A stretch of DNA of 64,000 nt from Puccinia triticina (GCF_026914185.1 NC_070563.1:806001-870000), one strand, 5' to 3'; counted from the first letter of the stretch, positions 1-10,098 are shown. The notes: generated by a model not told the origin, from the sequence alone. Numbers and translations are program-made.

Positions 1-377
1 GCTTATCGACTTTCTCCACTCTAGTTCCGTCTCATCTTGATCGAATCCCGAATCCACCGTCTCACCCGATACTACAAGACCAAGTCCCAGCTCTCACCAT
101 CCTTCAAGTACGAGAGTGCCACCGCTTCCACGTTGGTATCATAAGCATGTTTCTACAATCAGGTCACTTGAGTCCGCTCTCCGTCCCGCTCAACAAGTTA
201 TGGTGCAATTAGAATTGCTGTTGTTCCTCAAAACCCATCATGCGTAACATCTATGAAAATGAATGTGACTAAGAGATCATCATGTTGGCCCCTGCAGTTG
301 AAGCGCCTAACAATAACAACTGCTCCCTGGAAGCTTGCTTACTGGGGCTACCGAATGATGTGAAACAGAAATTCCCG

Positions 378-481
378 AGCTTAACTAAGCCTCTCGATCG
401 GAGGGTCGGGGGGCCCGACCCCGCCCTCCTTCGGCGGCGCTTCGCGCCTCCTCGGAAGGAGGGGACTTGTGTTAAGTTAGA
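378..481. repeat. GC-rich hairpin element, copy A
   Basis: A short element bounded by related inverted ends (AGCTTAACTAAGCCTC at the left, GGACTTGTGTTAAGTTAG at the right). Its GC-rich core folds on itself (GGGTCGGGGGGCCCGACCC, and GGCGGCGCTTCGCGCC). The same termini recur at 13268-13344, 13725-13801, 42182-42236, 42740-42830, 56285-56362 and 62852-62920, so this is a dispersed MITE-like family. Confidence 0.6.
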
Positions 482-1074
482 GAAATTCCGCACGCAAATA
501 TTGAGAAGATATTTGTAGCCGCAAGTAGTATCTTCAAAAAGCGGTGTTACACGCCTGCGGTAGCACACGGGCCGACTACCATGTTTAAGAGAATCAGATT
601 GTAGAAGACTCGAGCGGAGTGACGAACCAGGCAAGTCAGCTGACGACTGTCTGGAGCCATCCTCCAGAAACTCCGTGCCTACCTCCAAACACAATAAACG
701 CCAAGTGAGCCGAGAGCTTCTACGTATCTTTGATGGATCTCGAACATCTTTGGGCCTCATCGGTTAGTACACTCAATAGGCTCTTCAACCTGACCCGGTC
801 CCAGCTTCATAACCCGAGAGTAAACCCACCGCCATCACTATCAAAGCTGGAAGATTTTGCGCGTCAACAAGATCATCCATCTTAGGCCACAAAAACTGTC
901 CTGCGGTAATCCGGACTTGAACACACCCCCGGACTGGCCATAGAGTTTGATAGAGATCTACTTCCGACAGGTCCGTCCGCTCATGCGTGCCGTCCATCCT
1001 ACCCCGTCATCAAAGACTTCAAGGGGGGGCGGGTTGCGGCTGGCGATGGCTTCAGAGCCCTCTGTCTAATCATT

Positions 1075-1200
1075 TGGTCGGTACCGATCAGCCGTGGAGA
1101 GGAGTAACCCTCTCGATCATTTATCCGTGCCGGTGATCAAGATCGAGTGTCTTATCTCCATGACCGGTTCCAATCAGTGATTGGGAGGGGGGAGTAATAA
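1075..1200. repeat. Relic of the GATGACCGGTC hairpin repeat family
   Basis: Words such as GTACCGATCA, CCTCTCGATCAT, CATGACCGGTTCC and GGGAGGGGGGAGTAAT match, with divergence, the units of the tandem hairpin array at 18730-19795. This looks like two or three degenerate units. Confidence 0.45.
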
Positions 1201-1697
1201 TCTCGGTAGGTTTTGTCAAGTTGCACAACTCGTCGGAGAACACATGTGCGACAGCTGCTCGCACAAAATTCTTCAAGCAGTTGACTTCTGAATTAAGTAT
1301 CGTCGGTGCGCATCAACCCTCAGAGTTTTTACATAGGGCTCTGAACGGCTGGTTAGCTCGGTTATGAATTGGGACGCTCCTGTGGGCCCCCGCCGTAACC
1401 TGAAGTAGGTTAGGTCAAAAAGCAGGGCATTTGCGGACGTGACTATAGACTAATAGTTGACCTGGAGGCTACGATTGCAACATTTAGGGGCTATCTATGT
1501 AGGAGACATGAGGAACAGGGAATGGAAAAGACTCCCGCCGAATAGTCATGCTCTCTCGCCATCCAGGTCGCCCATGCATGCTCGATCAATGGCATGAGCA
1601 GCCGTGATTGATTGTGCACGTGCATCCCGATAGATTAAGGTCAAGCCCGAACGGCTTGTCCGGCTGGTGCAGGTGATTTTTGATGGAAATGAAGATC

Positions 1698-2057
1698 TGT
1701 TGAGCTAGTTCAAGTTGTATCTCTTTCTCCTTTTCCATTTCCGCTTCCGCGTCCGTATGCCACACACATGTCACACTGTTGTTAGCTACATTTCACCTAT
1801 CCTCATGTACACCTGAGACAGCGGGTGTGGAAGAACCTTTTCCTCATCCTTCCACACCCATCGCGCACTCGACCCACCTCGTGCCCGCTGTCATCAGGTA
1901 TGTTTCTTTCTCTTGTTTCTTTCTCTCTTCTCTCATTCTCCTTTTCTTGTTTGTTGATTTGTCTCACACTTGCAATCCTCATCCTTCCACACCCATCGCG
2001 CACTCGACCCACCTCGTGCCCGCTGTCATCAGTCATCAGTCCCTGTCTCGCTCATCA
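1698..2057 (+). repeat. 5' LTR of copia element
   Basis: 360 bp, TG...CA termini, nearly identical to 6884-7243. It contains an internal 56-bp direct repeat (1842-1897 and 1977-2032) separated by a pyrimidine-rich stretch that starts GTATGTTTC. Both LTRs have the internal duplication, so it predates this insertion. Confidence 0.93.
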
Positions 2058-2075
2058 GGTTATGAGCCTCAGTTG
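2058..2075 (+). other. Primer-binding site, half-tRNA iMet type
   Basis: Immediately after the 5' LTR the sequence reads GGTTATGAGCC. This is complementary to the anticodon stem-loop of initiator methionine tRNA (GGCTCATAACC), not to its 3' CCA end. Drosophila copia is known to prime in this way, from an internally cleaved initiator tRNA. The use of this primer here is inferred from complementarity. Confidence 0.7.
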
Positions 2076-2182
2076 ACTCCAAGCTACATACAGTCTCGCC
2101 AAGCACGTAAAATATCGGTGTACCGAGTGTCTCGCACCCGTGGATTCCACAAGGATCAGCTCAATTGACCTCTCCAGCAACG

Positions 2183-3112
2183 ATGTCGAATGACTCAAAG
2201 GAGGTCCAACCCACCCACACCAACATCAATCTAAACTCTCAAATGCCTGCCTCAAATCCCAAAATCTCAACTGCGAGGCTTCCTATCCTCAAGGCTCCGG
2301 GATCCGACTCCAACTACCTAGACTGGAAAAAGGTAGTCCTTCGAGTGTTGAAATCGGCAAAGGTCAACTATGTTCTAACCCCTGTGGCAGCCGACCGTCG
2401 ACTGGTCAACTGGGACAAAGACAATGATTTAGTCTGCGCCGTTCTAGTACAAATTGTTGATGAGGCCAACCTTCGCCACCTAGCCGACGAGGACAACGCC
2501 GCCAAGATCTGGGACGATCTGTCCCGCGCCCATCAGGACTCGTCGACTGGGGGCCGGGTGTACTGGATCCGAAAGCTCGTCAATGCCCGTATGGAAGGCA
2601 ATGACATCCACTCCCACATCGAGTCGCTGGCCAACTCCTACGAACGATTGAACGCTCTAGTCACTCCTGCGAAGCCTCTTACCCCGGACGATGTCCATAC
2701 TGCGGCCCTGCTCAGCTCAATTCCCCCTGATTGGCTCCACTGTGTCTCAGCCCTCATGAATCAGGAGGGGGTCAAGACGGAAACCATCGTCTCCGCTCTG
2801 AAAAACGAAGCCATCCGTCGCGAATCCCATGGCGATATCATCTCAGTGTTGTCCACCCAGGCAAATTCTTCTAAGCCGAATCACTTGACTGCTTCTTCTA
2901 AAGGCCCCAGAAACGACGCCTCCAAAAAACCTGGCAGATGCCCGCTATGCAACAGCGACTCACACGATCTCAACTCGTGCAATAACACAAGAAAACTCAT
3001 TGCGGATCACAAAGCCGCACAAAAAGCGCGTTGGGAGGCCAGTCAACAGGACAAAGCCCCCCCTCTACCAAGCCGGCGGCGCGAGCCGGCAGAACCTCAG
3101 CCGCCACACTAG
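2183..3112 (+). CDS. gag: Copia Gag polyprotein
   Basis: 309 residues from the first ATG. It forms the nucleocapsid that packages the retrotransposon RNA. The N-terminal two thirds is the UBN2-like Gag fold typical of copia elements, with the tryptophan-rich block YLDWKKVVLRVL near residue 45. Near the C terminus there is one CCHC zinc knuckle, C-x2-C-x4-H-x4-C (CPLCNSDSHDLNSC). The frame ends at TAG 3110-3112, inside the pol frame, so Gag is the default product and Gag-Pol needs a -1 shift in the overlap 2986-3112. The start at 2183 is chosen because the frame upstream has no other ATG. Confidence 0.88.
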   Translation: MSNDSKEVQPTHTNINLNSQMPASNPKISTARLPILKAPGSDSNYLDWKKVVLRVLKSAKVNYVLTPVAADRRLVNWDKDNDLVCAVLVQIVDEANLRHLADEDNAAKIWDDLSRAHQDSSTGGRVYWIRKLVNARMEGNDIHSHIESLANSYERLNALVTPAKPLTPDDVHTAALLSSIPPDWLHCVSALMNQEGVKTETIVSALKNEAIRRESHGDIISVLSTQANSSKPNHLTASSKGPRNDASKKPGRCPLCNSDSHDLNSCNNTRKLIADHKAAQKARWEASQQDKAPPLPSRRREPAEPQPPH

Positions 3113-6100
3113 GCCAATCGTCTCACAAGTACGACGAGGACGGCGACTCTGACTACTCAGGCTCAGAGGTTGAAGTAACTGCCGGAAACGCCGTAGTGTC
3201 CCTCTCGATCCCCTCCGACCTACCACGAGGCGGGGACGTCAATATCGACTCCGGATGCTCGATGTCGATGACACCGGACATCTCTACGGTTGATCTCGCG
3301 AAACCCGATCGCACACCAGTTCAACTGGCCGACCATTCAACTGTGGAGGCCTCTCACAAGGGTCTCCTAAAGCTCCCCATCTCCGGCAATAAGTCGGTCA
3401 AATCTCTCGTAGTACCGGCTTTGCATGAACCACTCCTTTCGGTGGCCGCCTTGTGCGACGAGGGGCTAACGGTCGTGTTCTCTAAGACCTCGTGCAACTT
3501 CCTCATCACTCAGTCGACTCAGATAACCGGCGACCTTGCAGGGAGGGGCTACAGGCGCGGCAATCTCTACTACTTACCGGCCGAGCCTGTAAGCTCGAAC
3601 TCTTCCTTGACTCTTCCCCAAAAACCCCTAGACCACTCTTTGATGGCATACCATCTCCGTTTTTCCCACATTGGTCTAAAACCACTCAAATCCCTTTTAA
3701 AAATCCACGGAATCACACCGACAGTAATGAACGAAATCGACGTCCAACGCTGTCCGATATGCGTACAAGCCAAGATGCCCCGCAAAGCGTTCAAGTCCCG
3801 GTCATCCCACCGATCCTCCCGACCCGGCGAGATCATTCACTCTGATGTTGGGTCATACGAGGTAAACTCAAGGGAGGGTTATAAATATTTCATTACATTT
3901 GTCGACGATTGTTCCAAGTCTCTATCAGTCTATCCCATGAAATCAAAAAGCAATTCTTTCGCCTGTTTTAAACTTTTCCGCGCTCTCTTTGAGAAAAATG
4001 GTGCCCACAAAATCCTTTCACTAAGAACAGATAACGGCGGCGAATACATATCAAACGAGTTCACCACCTACCTATCTCAAGCGGGTATCAAACACAAGCC
4101 GGGTCCTCCCCACTCCCCAGAACTGAATGGGGTAGCGGAACGGACAAACAGGACAATAAGCAATTTTGTCAGGTCCTCACTCCTGACTGCCAATCTACCC
4201 AAATCTTTTTGGGTGGATGCGATTCGGCACTTCCTATTCATCTACAACTCACTCCCCTGCCACACTCCTGTAGGTTTCAAACCCCCGGTATCTATCCTTG
4301 GCAAGCCGGCAGTTGACATCACTTCAGTCCATCCGTTTGGGTGCCTAGCCTGGTACAAGGTTCCGGAAGCCAATCGCAAGAAACTGGACAAAAAGGCCCG
4401 CACCTCCATCCTCCTATCCTACCTTTCCGATGGAAATGGCTATAGGCTATGGGATCTGGAGCACCGGTCAGTCTTAAAGTCCAGGGATGTTATTTTCGAT
4501 GACACCTCTTTTCCGTACGGTTCCAAGCTTGTCCCATCTCCTTCCCCCGTCGTTGCGGAAATGGATTGGCTACGACTGCAACCCACCAAAATCCCGGCCA
4601 CTGCATCTCCGGAAGCCAGGCCTCTCCCTACTCCTCATAGCTCCGGTTCAAACCCCTCGTCAGACTCTGACTCAGAGCCTCCTGCCCGCACGCTGACACC
4701 GGATCTTCCCCTGCTGAACGTTCCTCTTCAACCTCGATTCGATCGTTGCCTGACAGCCTCCATCCACGCTCCGGGAAATGCGCCCCGCCTCCCACAAGAA
4801 ATCTCCTCGGACTCTGACCTTCCGGATTCCGACCATCTTCAGTCTCCTCAATCCCTCTCACCAGTTGGTCAGCAATCACCCGATCTCTCCATCATCTCTC
4901 TTCCCCCTCTTCCCTCTCCCTCTCCCTCTCCTTCTGCCCCGCCCCTGCCCTCTCCCTCTCCCTCACCCCCTCCCGCTCCCCTGCGCTCACCTTCCCCGCC
5001 AGCCCTTTCGTCACCACGCCCTCCATCGCCTCCAAAACCAGCATCCCCGCCTCCTCCTCGCCGCTCCGGACGGGAGCGCAAAGCTCCTGATCGCTACGGT
5101 CAGTGGTCCAAAAAGACCGTGACGGACTCAGAGGTAGACACCCCTAAAACGTGGCGACAGCTCCTCAAGTCACCCAACAAACATCGGTGGCTTAAAGCGG
5201 CTGATGAAGAGTTTGCTTCACTCTTAGGCATGCAAACGTGGCGGCTGGTCCCGAGACCGGACAAAAGAAAAATAATAAAATCTAAATGGGTCTTTAAGGT
5301 GAAGCGCCGGCCCGATCACTCTATCCAAAAGCTAAAGGCCCGACTCGTTGCGATGGGCTACACCCAGGTTCAGGGTCTGGACTACGATCAGGTTTTCTCA
5401 CCAACTCTAAGGCTGGAAACCTTACGGCTAATCTTCTCTCTCCTTGCCAACAAGAGTTGGAAAGGCCGTCAGGTGGATTTCAAGACAGCGTTCCTCAACG
5501 GTCACCTCGACCAACCGATCTTCATGGAACAACCGCCCGGGTTCGAAGACCCTCAACACCCCGACTGGGTTTGCGAAGTCAGTCGCTCTCTTTATGGATT
5601 GAAACAATCTCCTCGTCAGTGGAACATCGAGCTCCACAAGGCCCTCCTGGAACTGGGACTCAAAAACTCGAAATATGACCCGACCCTCTACTTCAAGATC
5701 CATTCCAGCCAACTCATTGGAGCCCTGACAACCCACGTCGACGATCTAGCAATCGTAGGCGAGCCGGGGTTTGTTGATTCCATCATATCGAATGTAGGGA
5801 AACGTTTTAAAATTGGAGCAGATGAGGAGTTGAACCACTTTCTCTCCCTGAAGATCACTCGAGACATCCCGAATAAAGCGGTCTTTATCAACCAATCTCA
5901 CTACATCTCCGAAATCTGCAAGCGGTTTCTCAACAACCAACACACACCTGTAGCGACTCCCACCGATACAAACTTCAAAAATCTCCGACATCGAACTTCG
6001 ACAGACCCACCATTGCCCGGTCCTTACCCCCAACTCATCGGCTCACTCCTCTGGGTGTCACAGTGCACCCGCCCAGATATATCTTTTGCCGTAAACAGAC

Positions 6101-6678
6101 TATCACAACATCTACGAGATCCCTCGGCGGCTCATTGGCACGCCGGTCTCCGAATTCTGAACTATCTGGTCTCAACAAAAGATCTCAAGCTCAAACTAGG
6201 CAGACCTCTCACACTTTCCGGCTACTCCGACTCGGACTGGGCGGAGGATCGGGATGACAGGCACTCAACATCTGCGTACACCTACCGCGTGGGAAACGGG
6301 GCTATCTCCTGGAAATCCCGTAAACAAGCCACGGTCTCGTTGTCCAGCACAGAGGCCGAGTATAAAGCTCTCTCAGACTCCTGTAAGGAGGGCTTGTGGC
6401 TCCAACATCTTCTCACCGAACTACGACTCCGTCCGGACACAGCGATACCCCTACATGTCGACAACGAGGGGGCCGAAGCCCTGGCAAAAAATCCAGAACA
6501 CCATGCACGGACCAAACACATACACGCCCGCTATCATTTCATCCGGGAGTGTGTCCAAGACGGCGACATCGAGCTTCTTCATGTGTCCACCAAGGACATG
6601 CTGGCTGATATGCTCACGAAACCCCTCCCGCGGGTCGCGCTGGAAAAACACAGGTTCATGTTCGGCATTGCCCCATAG
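2986..6678 (+). CDS. pol: Copia Pol polyprotein (PR-INT-RT-RNase H)
   Basis: The frame is open from 2986 and has no AUG before the Gag overlap, so it should be made as Gag-Pol by a -1 shift. The positions of the motifs show the copia order. Aspartic protease DSG starts at 3247. The integrase HHCC zinc region (CPICVQAK) is followed by catalytic D (3844), D (4030, TDNGGEY) and E (4138). A proline/serine-rich linker lies at about 4890-5080. Reverse transcriptase has YGLKQSPRQW and the VDD motif (5737-5745). RNase H follows, with SSTEAEYKAL and the tail DMLADMLTKPLPR. The whole frame is uninterrupted and of normal length for a copia Pol. It copies the element RNA and inserts the cDNA; together with near-identical LTRs this suggests a recently active element. 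Confidence 0.92.
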   Translation, partial: HKKTHCGSQSRTKSALGGQSTGQSPPSTKPAARAGRTSAATLGQSSHKYDEDGDSDYSGSEVEVTAGNAVVSLSIPSDLPRGGDVNIDSGCSMSMTPDISTVDLAKPDRTPVQLADHSTVEASHKGLLKLPISGNKSVKSLVVPALHEPLLSVAALCDEGLTVVFSKTSCNFLITQSTQITGDLAGRGYRRGNLYYLPAEPVSSNSSLTLPQKPLDHSLMAYHLRFSHIGLKPLKSLLKIHGITPTVMNEIDVQRCPICVQAKMPRKAFKSRSSHRSSRPGEIIHSDVGSYEVNSREGYKYFITFVDDCSKSLSVYPMKSKSNSFACFKLFRALFEKNGAHKILSLRTDNGGEYISNEFTTYLSQAGIKHKPGPPHSPELNGVAERTNRTISNFVRSSLLTANLPKSFWVDAIRHFLFIYNSLPCHTPVGFKPPVSILGKPAVDITSVHPFGCLAWYKVPEANRKKLDKKARTSILLSYLSDGNGYRLWDLEHRSVLKSRDVIFDDTSFPYGSKLVPSPSPVVAEMDWLRLQPTKIPATASPEARPLPTPHSSGSNPSSDSDSEPPARTLTPDLPLLNVPLQPRFDRCLTASIHAPGNAPRLPQEISSDSDLPDSDHLQSPQSLSPVGQQSPDLSIISLPPLPSPSPSPSAPPLPSPSPSPPPAPLRSPSPPALSSPRPPSPPKPASPPPPRRSGRERKAPDRYGQWSKKTVTDSEVDTPKTWRQLLKSPNKHRWLKAADEEFASLLGMQTWRLVPRPDKRKIIKSKWVFKVKRRPDHSIQKLKARLVAMGYTQVQGLDYDQVFSPTLRLETLRLIFSLLANKSWKGRQVDFKTAFLNGHLDQPIFMEQPPGFEDPQHPDWVCEVSRSLYGLKQSPRQWNIELHKALLELGLKNSKYDPTLYFKIHSSQLIGALTTHVDDLAIVGEPGFVDSIISNVGKRFKIGADEELNHFLSLKITRDIPNKAVFINQSHYISEICKRFLNNQHTPVATPTDTNFKNLRHRTSTDPPLPGPYPQLIGSLLWVSQCTRPDISFAVNRLSQHLRDPSAAHWHAGLRILNYLVSTKDLKLKLGRPLTLSGYSDSDWAEDRDDRHSTSAYTYRVGNGAISWKSRKQATVSLSSTEAEYKALSDSCKEGLWLQHLLTELRLRPDTAIPLHVDNEGAEALAKNPEHHARTKHIHARYHFIRECVQDGDIELLHVSTKDMLADMLTKPLPRVALEKHRFMFGIAP
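3056..3064 (+). promoter_or_regulatory. Candidate -1 ribosomal frameshift site (C7 run)
   Basis: In the gag frame the codons read GCC CCC CCT, giving the heptamer C-CCC-CCT of the X-XXY-YYZ form. Pol lies in the -1 frame across this point. It is the best slippery run in the 127-nt overlap. The assignment is inferred; a one-base deletion in this copy would look the same. Confidence 0.45.
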
Positions 6679-6874
6679 GCGTCCACCTCTCTCTCTTTCT
6701 CCGTCGACTATCCCCCAACTTCTTCCCCTTCCCATTCCCTATCCATTATCTCATACCTCTCTCCCTTTCCTCTTCTTCTCTCCATCACTTCTCCCACATC
6801 CTCACTTTCCTTCTTCTTTTCCTCTCTTCTTTTCTTTCTTCCTCTCTCTTTGTTTTCTGTTCCATGTCTGCAGC

Positions 6875-6883
6875 AAGGGGGGG
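6875..6883 (+). other. Polypurine tract of copia element
   Basis: AAGGGGGGG directly before the 3' LTR start at 6884; primes plus-strand synthesis in LTR retrotransposons. A pyrimidine-rich, AG-poor stretch (6690-6860) separates it from the pol stop. Confidence 0.8.
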
Positions 6884-7243
6884 TGTTGAGCTAGTTCACG
6901 TTGTATCTCTTTCTCCTTTTCCATTTCCGCTTCCGCGTCCGTATGCCACACACATGTCACACTGTTGTTAGCTACATTTCACCTATCCTCATGTACACCT
7001 GAGACAGCGGGTGTGGAAGAACCTTTTCCTCATCCTTCCACACCCATTGCGCACTCGACCCACCTCGTGCCCGCTGTCATCAGGTATGTTTCTTTCTCTT
7101 GTTTCTTTCTCTCTTCTCTCATTCTCCTTTTCTTGTTTGTTGATTTGTCTCACACTTGCAATCCTCATCCTTCCACACCCATCGCGCACTCGACCCACCT
7201 CGTGCCCGCTGTCATCAGTCATCAGTCCCTGTCTCGCTCATCA
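6884..7243 (+). repeat. 3' LTR of copia element
   Basis: 360 bp, TGTTGAGC to CTCATCA, followed by the right target duplication AGATC. It differs from the 5' LTR at about two positions (for example GTTCACG here against GTTCAAG). Confidence 0.93.
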
Positions 7244-7698
7244 AGATCCACAAAAAAAATTCGATTCAGTCCAACCATCAGGAACAACTCGCGGATACTT
7301 GGAAAGTGGGAATTTGGATAAACCATGTAGACTCACATGGGGGGCGGCACTGGCCGGAGCTGCTAAGCTGCATGCAAGAAGCACAAGAGCAAGCATGGCG
7401 GATTTCGCTATTTGAACCATGACGGACTGGTGATCGCTGGGTGATTGCGTATATTCATCAACATTGTCACAAGTTGGATCAGGACAACGACTGATGGAAA
7501 AGACTCACGTTGACGGGTTATGAGTTGATGTGAGAGAGTCGATGAGTGTGGTGTGCTGAATTGATCGGCTGGTGTGGGCTGAGGGGGTGGGAGGCAAGGA
7601 GGCCGTTGCGCAGAGTGATTATATGGGGTCATCCGGGCACGCACAGGACATTGTTATGTACTTTCCCTCTCCCATCGGTGTGAACTCCGCGTCGACCC

Positions 7699-8180
7699 GT
7701 TGGCTCCGGCCTCTGGCGTCCGCCAACGTTTTCTAAAAAGTGAACGTCGTGCATGTCAGTCGATTACAGCAAGGCTGACGCGTGGCCGTGGTGTAGAGGC
7801 CCTTTCCCACAGACGTCGGCGTCTCTAGCACATCAGCTTCACAGGTGCCAATGTGAATCTTCAAATTGTATGTACATAAGCGCCAAGGGTTTTCAGGCCG
7901 GCCGAGAGACTGCTCGTTGGCGGACGCCAGCGGCCGGAAGCTGAGGGTCCTCGGAGCTATGTAATTAATACGTCAAATAAATATGTAGCACAGGGAAATG
8001 TTCTGTGCGGGTATGGAACACAGGGAAATGTTCTGTGCGGGATATGCGGAGGCCTTTTCCCGAAGTTTGTGGGACGCTTCACAGGAGGTTTCCGTTGAGA
8101 AACGCTAGGTCAGATGGGCCGAGAGACTGCTTGTTGGCAGACGCCAGAGGCCGGGAGCCTGAGGGTTGACTCAGAGCTGG
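7699..8180. repeat. Promoter-proximal duplicated and inverted segments
   Basis: A block containing GCCGAGAGACTGCT and GACGCCAG occurs in direct orientation at about 7897-7960 and 8113-8175. The same core is inverted at 7699-7729 (CGTTGGC...GCCAACG ends). A 23-bp word (CACAGGGAAATGTTCTGTG plus GCGG) is tandemly repeated at 7989-8011 and 8019-8041, and each copy is itself a small palindrome. These lie just upstream of the secreted-protein gene and may be regulatory or simply repeat debris. Confidence 0.55.
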
Positions 8181-8200
8181 CCTAGAGGGGGTGAGCAGTA

Positions 8201-8209
8201 TATATAAAT
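8201..8209 (+). promoter_or_regulatory. TATA box of secreted-protein gene
   Basis: TATATAAAT at 8201-8209, followed by a CT/CA-rich leader. A 5'UTR intron is plausible (GTGAGC at 8303 to CAG at 8390), which would place the start codon at 8404 a few bases into the next exon. Confidence 0.55.
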
Positions 8210-8403
8210 GCTCGCCAGCATCTCCGTCCCTCCTGCATCCACTCACTCCACCACCACACTTGCTCACATAGCACATACAACCACATACTCGAACCCACAC
8301 AAGTGAGCCTCTTTACTACTCTAACACCTTATGTACCCAAATCATGCTGTTGATGCTGATGCTGATGCTGAACACACGCACACCAAGCAGTCCCTAGCCC
8401 GTC

Positions 8404-8780
8404 ATGTCTCCACCGAAACACTTCACCTCGCTTGTCCTTGTCATGGCTGCATGCAGCTTGATGCCACTCGTCAGCGCCACACCCACGCCGGTAAGCCTGG
8501 TGACCTTATCCAAATCCCCAGCTTTTACACATAAGCAGTGTTGCAGGCTCAGCCAAAACTAACACATTCAAATTGTGATTGGCAATTCTGCACTCCATTA
8601 AAAATTATCTGCACAGGATCAGCTGTTCGGGTTGAATCTGACTTGCTGTATCCAGAAAAGATGCAACTGTTGATCAAATGTGTTGTTCCGAGATTGGGTT
8701 TCCTCGCGAGTGGTCTTGACTACAGTCTGGAAAATAATTCAGGCAGTCTCTCCTCACAGACTGGAAACTCCTCTTCCTGA
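8404..8780 (+). CDS. Small secreted protein, effector candidate
   Basis: Two exons, 8404-8490 and 8547-8780, with a 56-bp intron (GTAAGC...TTGCAG) in phase 0, giving 106 residues. The first 25 residues form a clear signal peptide: basic residue K5, hydrophobic core LVLVMAA, and a VSA|TP cleavage site. The mature part of about 81 residues has four cysteines (CDWQFC, IIC, IKC) and an S/N/G-rich tail ending in NSSS. I do not recognise a family. A TATA box lies about 200 bp upstream, and no other gene is near. Small, cysteine-containing secreted proteins in repeat-rich DNA are typical effector candidates in plant-parasitic fungi, but no function is shown by the sequence. The alternative acceptors in the intron lead to immediate stops, which supports this structure. 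A further 3' exon cannot be excluded. Confidence 0.6.
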
Positions 8781-9639
8781 CAACCGCACATGCAACTTCT
8801 AGTCCAACTGTTAGTGTACACTCGCTGGCTCACTCCGCCACCAGTTACTCCTATTTCTTACTCCCCAGCCACCTATGCCTCCTGCTCAGCGACCAACAAC
8901 CTTTGTTGGTACTCCCCAGCTAAAGCAGCAGACCCTGCCTGGTCTTATTGTATTTTTCTTCACACTCGTCTATCCAGTTTGACGCAAACTGTGGTATACT
9001 TGAGCCTTTTAATAATCGAAATTCAGTTAAGTATGTATGCAACACTGTAAGAGCATCCACATCGGTTTCGTCAAAGCCTGCGCTAAGCCGAATTCAACGG
9101 CGGAAACACCACTCGTCGTCAAAGGTCGTCAAATATAGCAACCAATGTCAACGATGCAATAGCTGCGCATCCCTCCCCCAGCCAGCCCGCATTGCTCCAA
9201 CTTCGCCCCAAGAAGGACATACACCACCGGGTTACTCAAGCGTTGTCATACACCACCGGGTCAAAAATTTTGATCGGTGTTCGTTTTTCCAACGAATCCT
9301 TGATTGGATAACATTGGACAAACCAATCCACCTCGCCTCCGCGGCTCGAGGCCTCGCTTGAGACAGGTTGGAAAAGCGTGTCTTCAACGTTGAGTGTCTG
9401 TTTTTGTCGGATTTGGATGATTGGGTCCAGATTCGAGTGTATTTCTTGTCAATATTGGCGATTTTCGTCATGTTGGCCTGGCCTAGGGGTCAAGCAGCTT
9501 GGTTGCATCAATGCTTGCAATCAGCTTGGGTGTTGGATTCCTGCCCAATCTTTTTGCCGGGGTGCCCCCAAACAGGCTGCACCACTCCATGGTCGGAGTT
9601 ACGGCATGGCTGTTGGAGACTCGTTGGACAAGCCAATGC

Positions 9640-9935
9640 ACGGATCGTTCCCGTTTGAGGACAACATGAAAACAAGGACTCAACGTTTGCCACCCAGCCA
9701 AACACATTTGTTGTAAAAACGTTGCGAACAAACGTCACACCACCGGGTCACTCGAGCGTTGTCATAACGTGTGTTCGCAACATTTTTGCGACAGATGCGT
9801 TTGGCTGGGTGGACTCGAGCGTTGTCATAACGTTTGTTCACAACGTTTTTGCGACAAATGCGTTTGGCTGGGTGGCAAACATTGAGTCCTTGTTTTCATG
9901 TCGTCCTCAAACAGGAACGATCGAGTTTTGGCATC
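9640..9935. repeat. Inverted repeat with a third partial copy in the loop
   Basis: An arm of about 100 bp at 9643-9740 (GTTCCCGTTTGAGGACAAC ...) returns inverted at 9826-9927. The spacer holds another partial copy at about 9765-9813 (GCGTTTGGCTGGGTGG). The word CACCACCGGGT with AGCGTTGTCATA also recurs at 9220, 9245 and 9740. This is foldback-type repeat DNA and I see no gene in 8790-10225. Confidence 0.6.
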
Positions 9936-10098
9936 CACATTCTTTGGTCCCAAACCGAGAAAAAAAAGTACTCATCTCCAGTTTGGGACCGTATTCATTG
10001 CTGAGCTGGGGAGGCTGGCTCACCAGCACAGACCTCATGGCTCATCCAGCTCACCCAATGCAGGCACTGAGTCAGCTCCTCCAGCTCCACCCACCACC

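Larger units (their letters stand above)
1..1697. other. Non-genic left flank, no gene recognised
   Basis: No protein family is recognisable here. A frame on the plus strand is open from base 3 to 212 and ends at a TAG, so it could be the last exon of a gene lying to the left, but its composition gives no match I know. A 70-residue minus-strand frame at 785-997 is also unrecognised. The stretch holds one GC-rich hairpin element (378-481) and relics of the hairpin array family (about 1075-1200), each listed separately. The rest shows nothing I can support. Confidence 0.4.
1698..7243 (+). mobile_element. Complete Ty1/copia LTR retrotransposon
   Basis: A 5546-bp element with two 360-bp LTRs that begin TGTTGAGC and end CTCATCA, flanked by a perfect 5-bp target duplication (AGATC at 1693-1697 and 7244-7248). 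I find only about two substitutions between the LTRs, so insertion is recent. Inside are a primer-binding site at 2058, gag, and a pol frame with domain order protease, integrase, reverse transcriptase, RNase H (the copia order), then a polypurine tract at 6875-6883. Neither coding frame is interrupted, so the element may be capable of movement. Confidence 0.95.

Noticed and set aside
9050..9065. GAGCATCCACATCGG as the end of a plant-type MITE
   Set aside because: The word resembles a common plant repeat end, but no matching inverted end is seen nearby.
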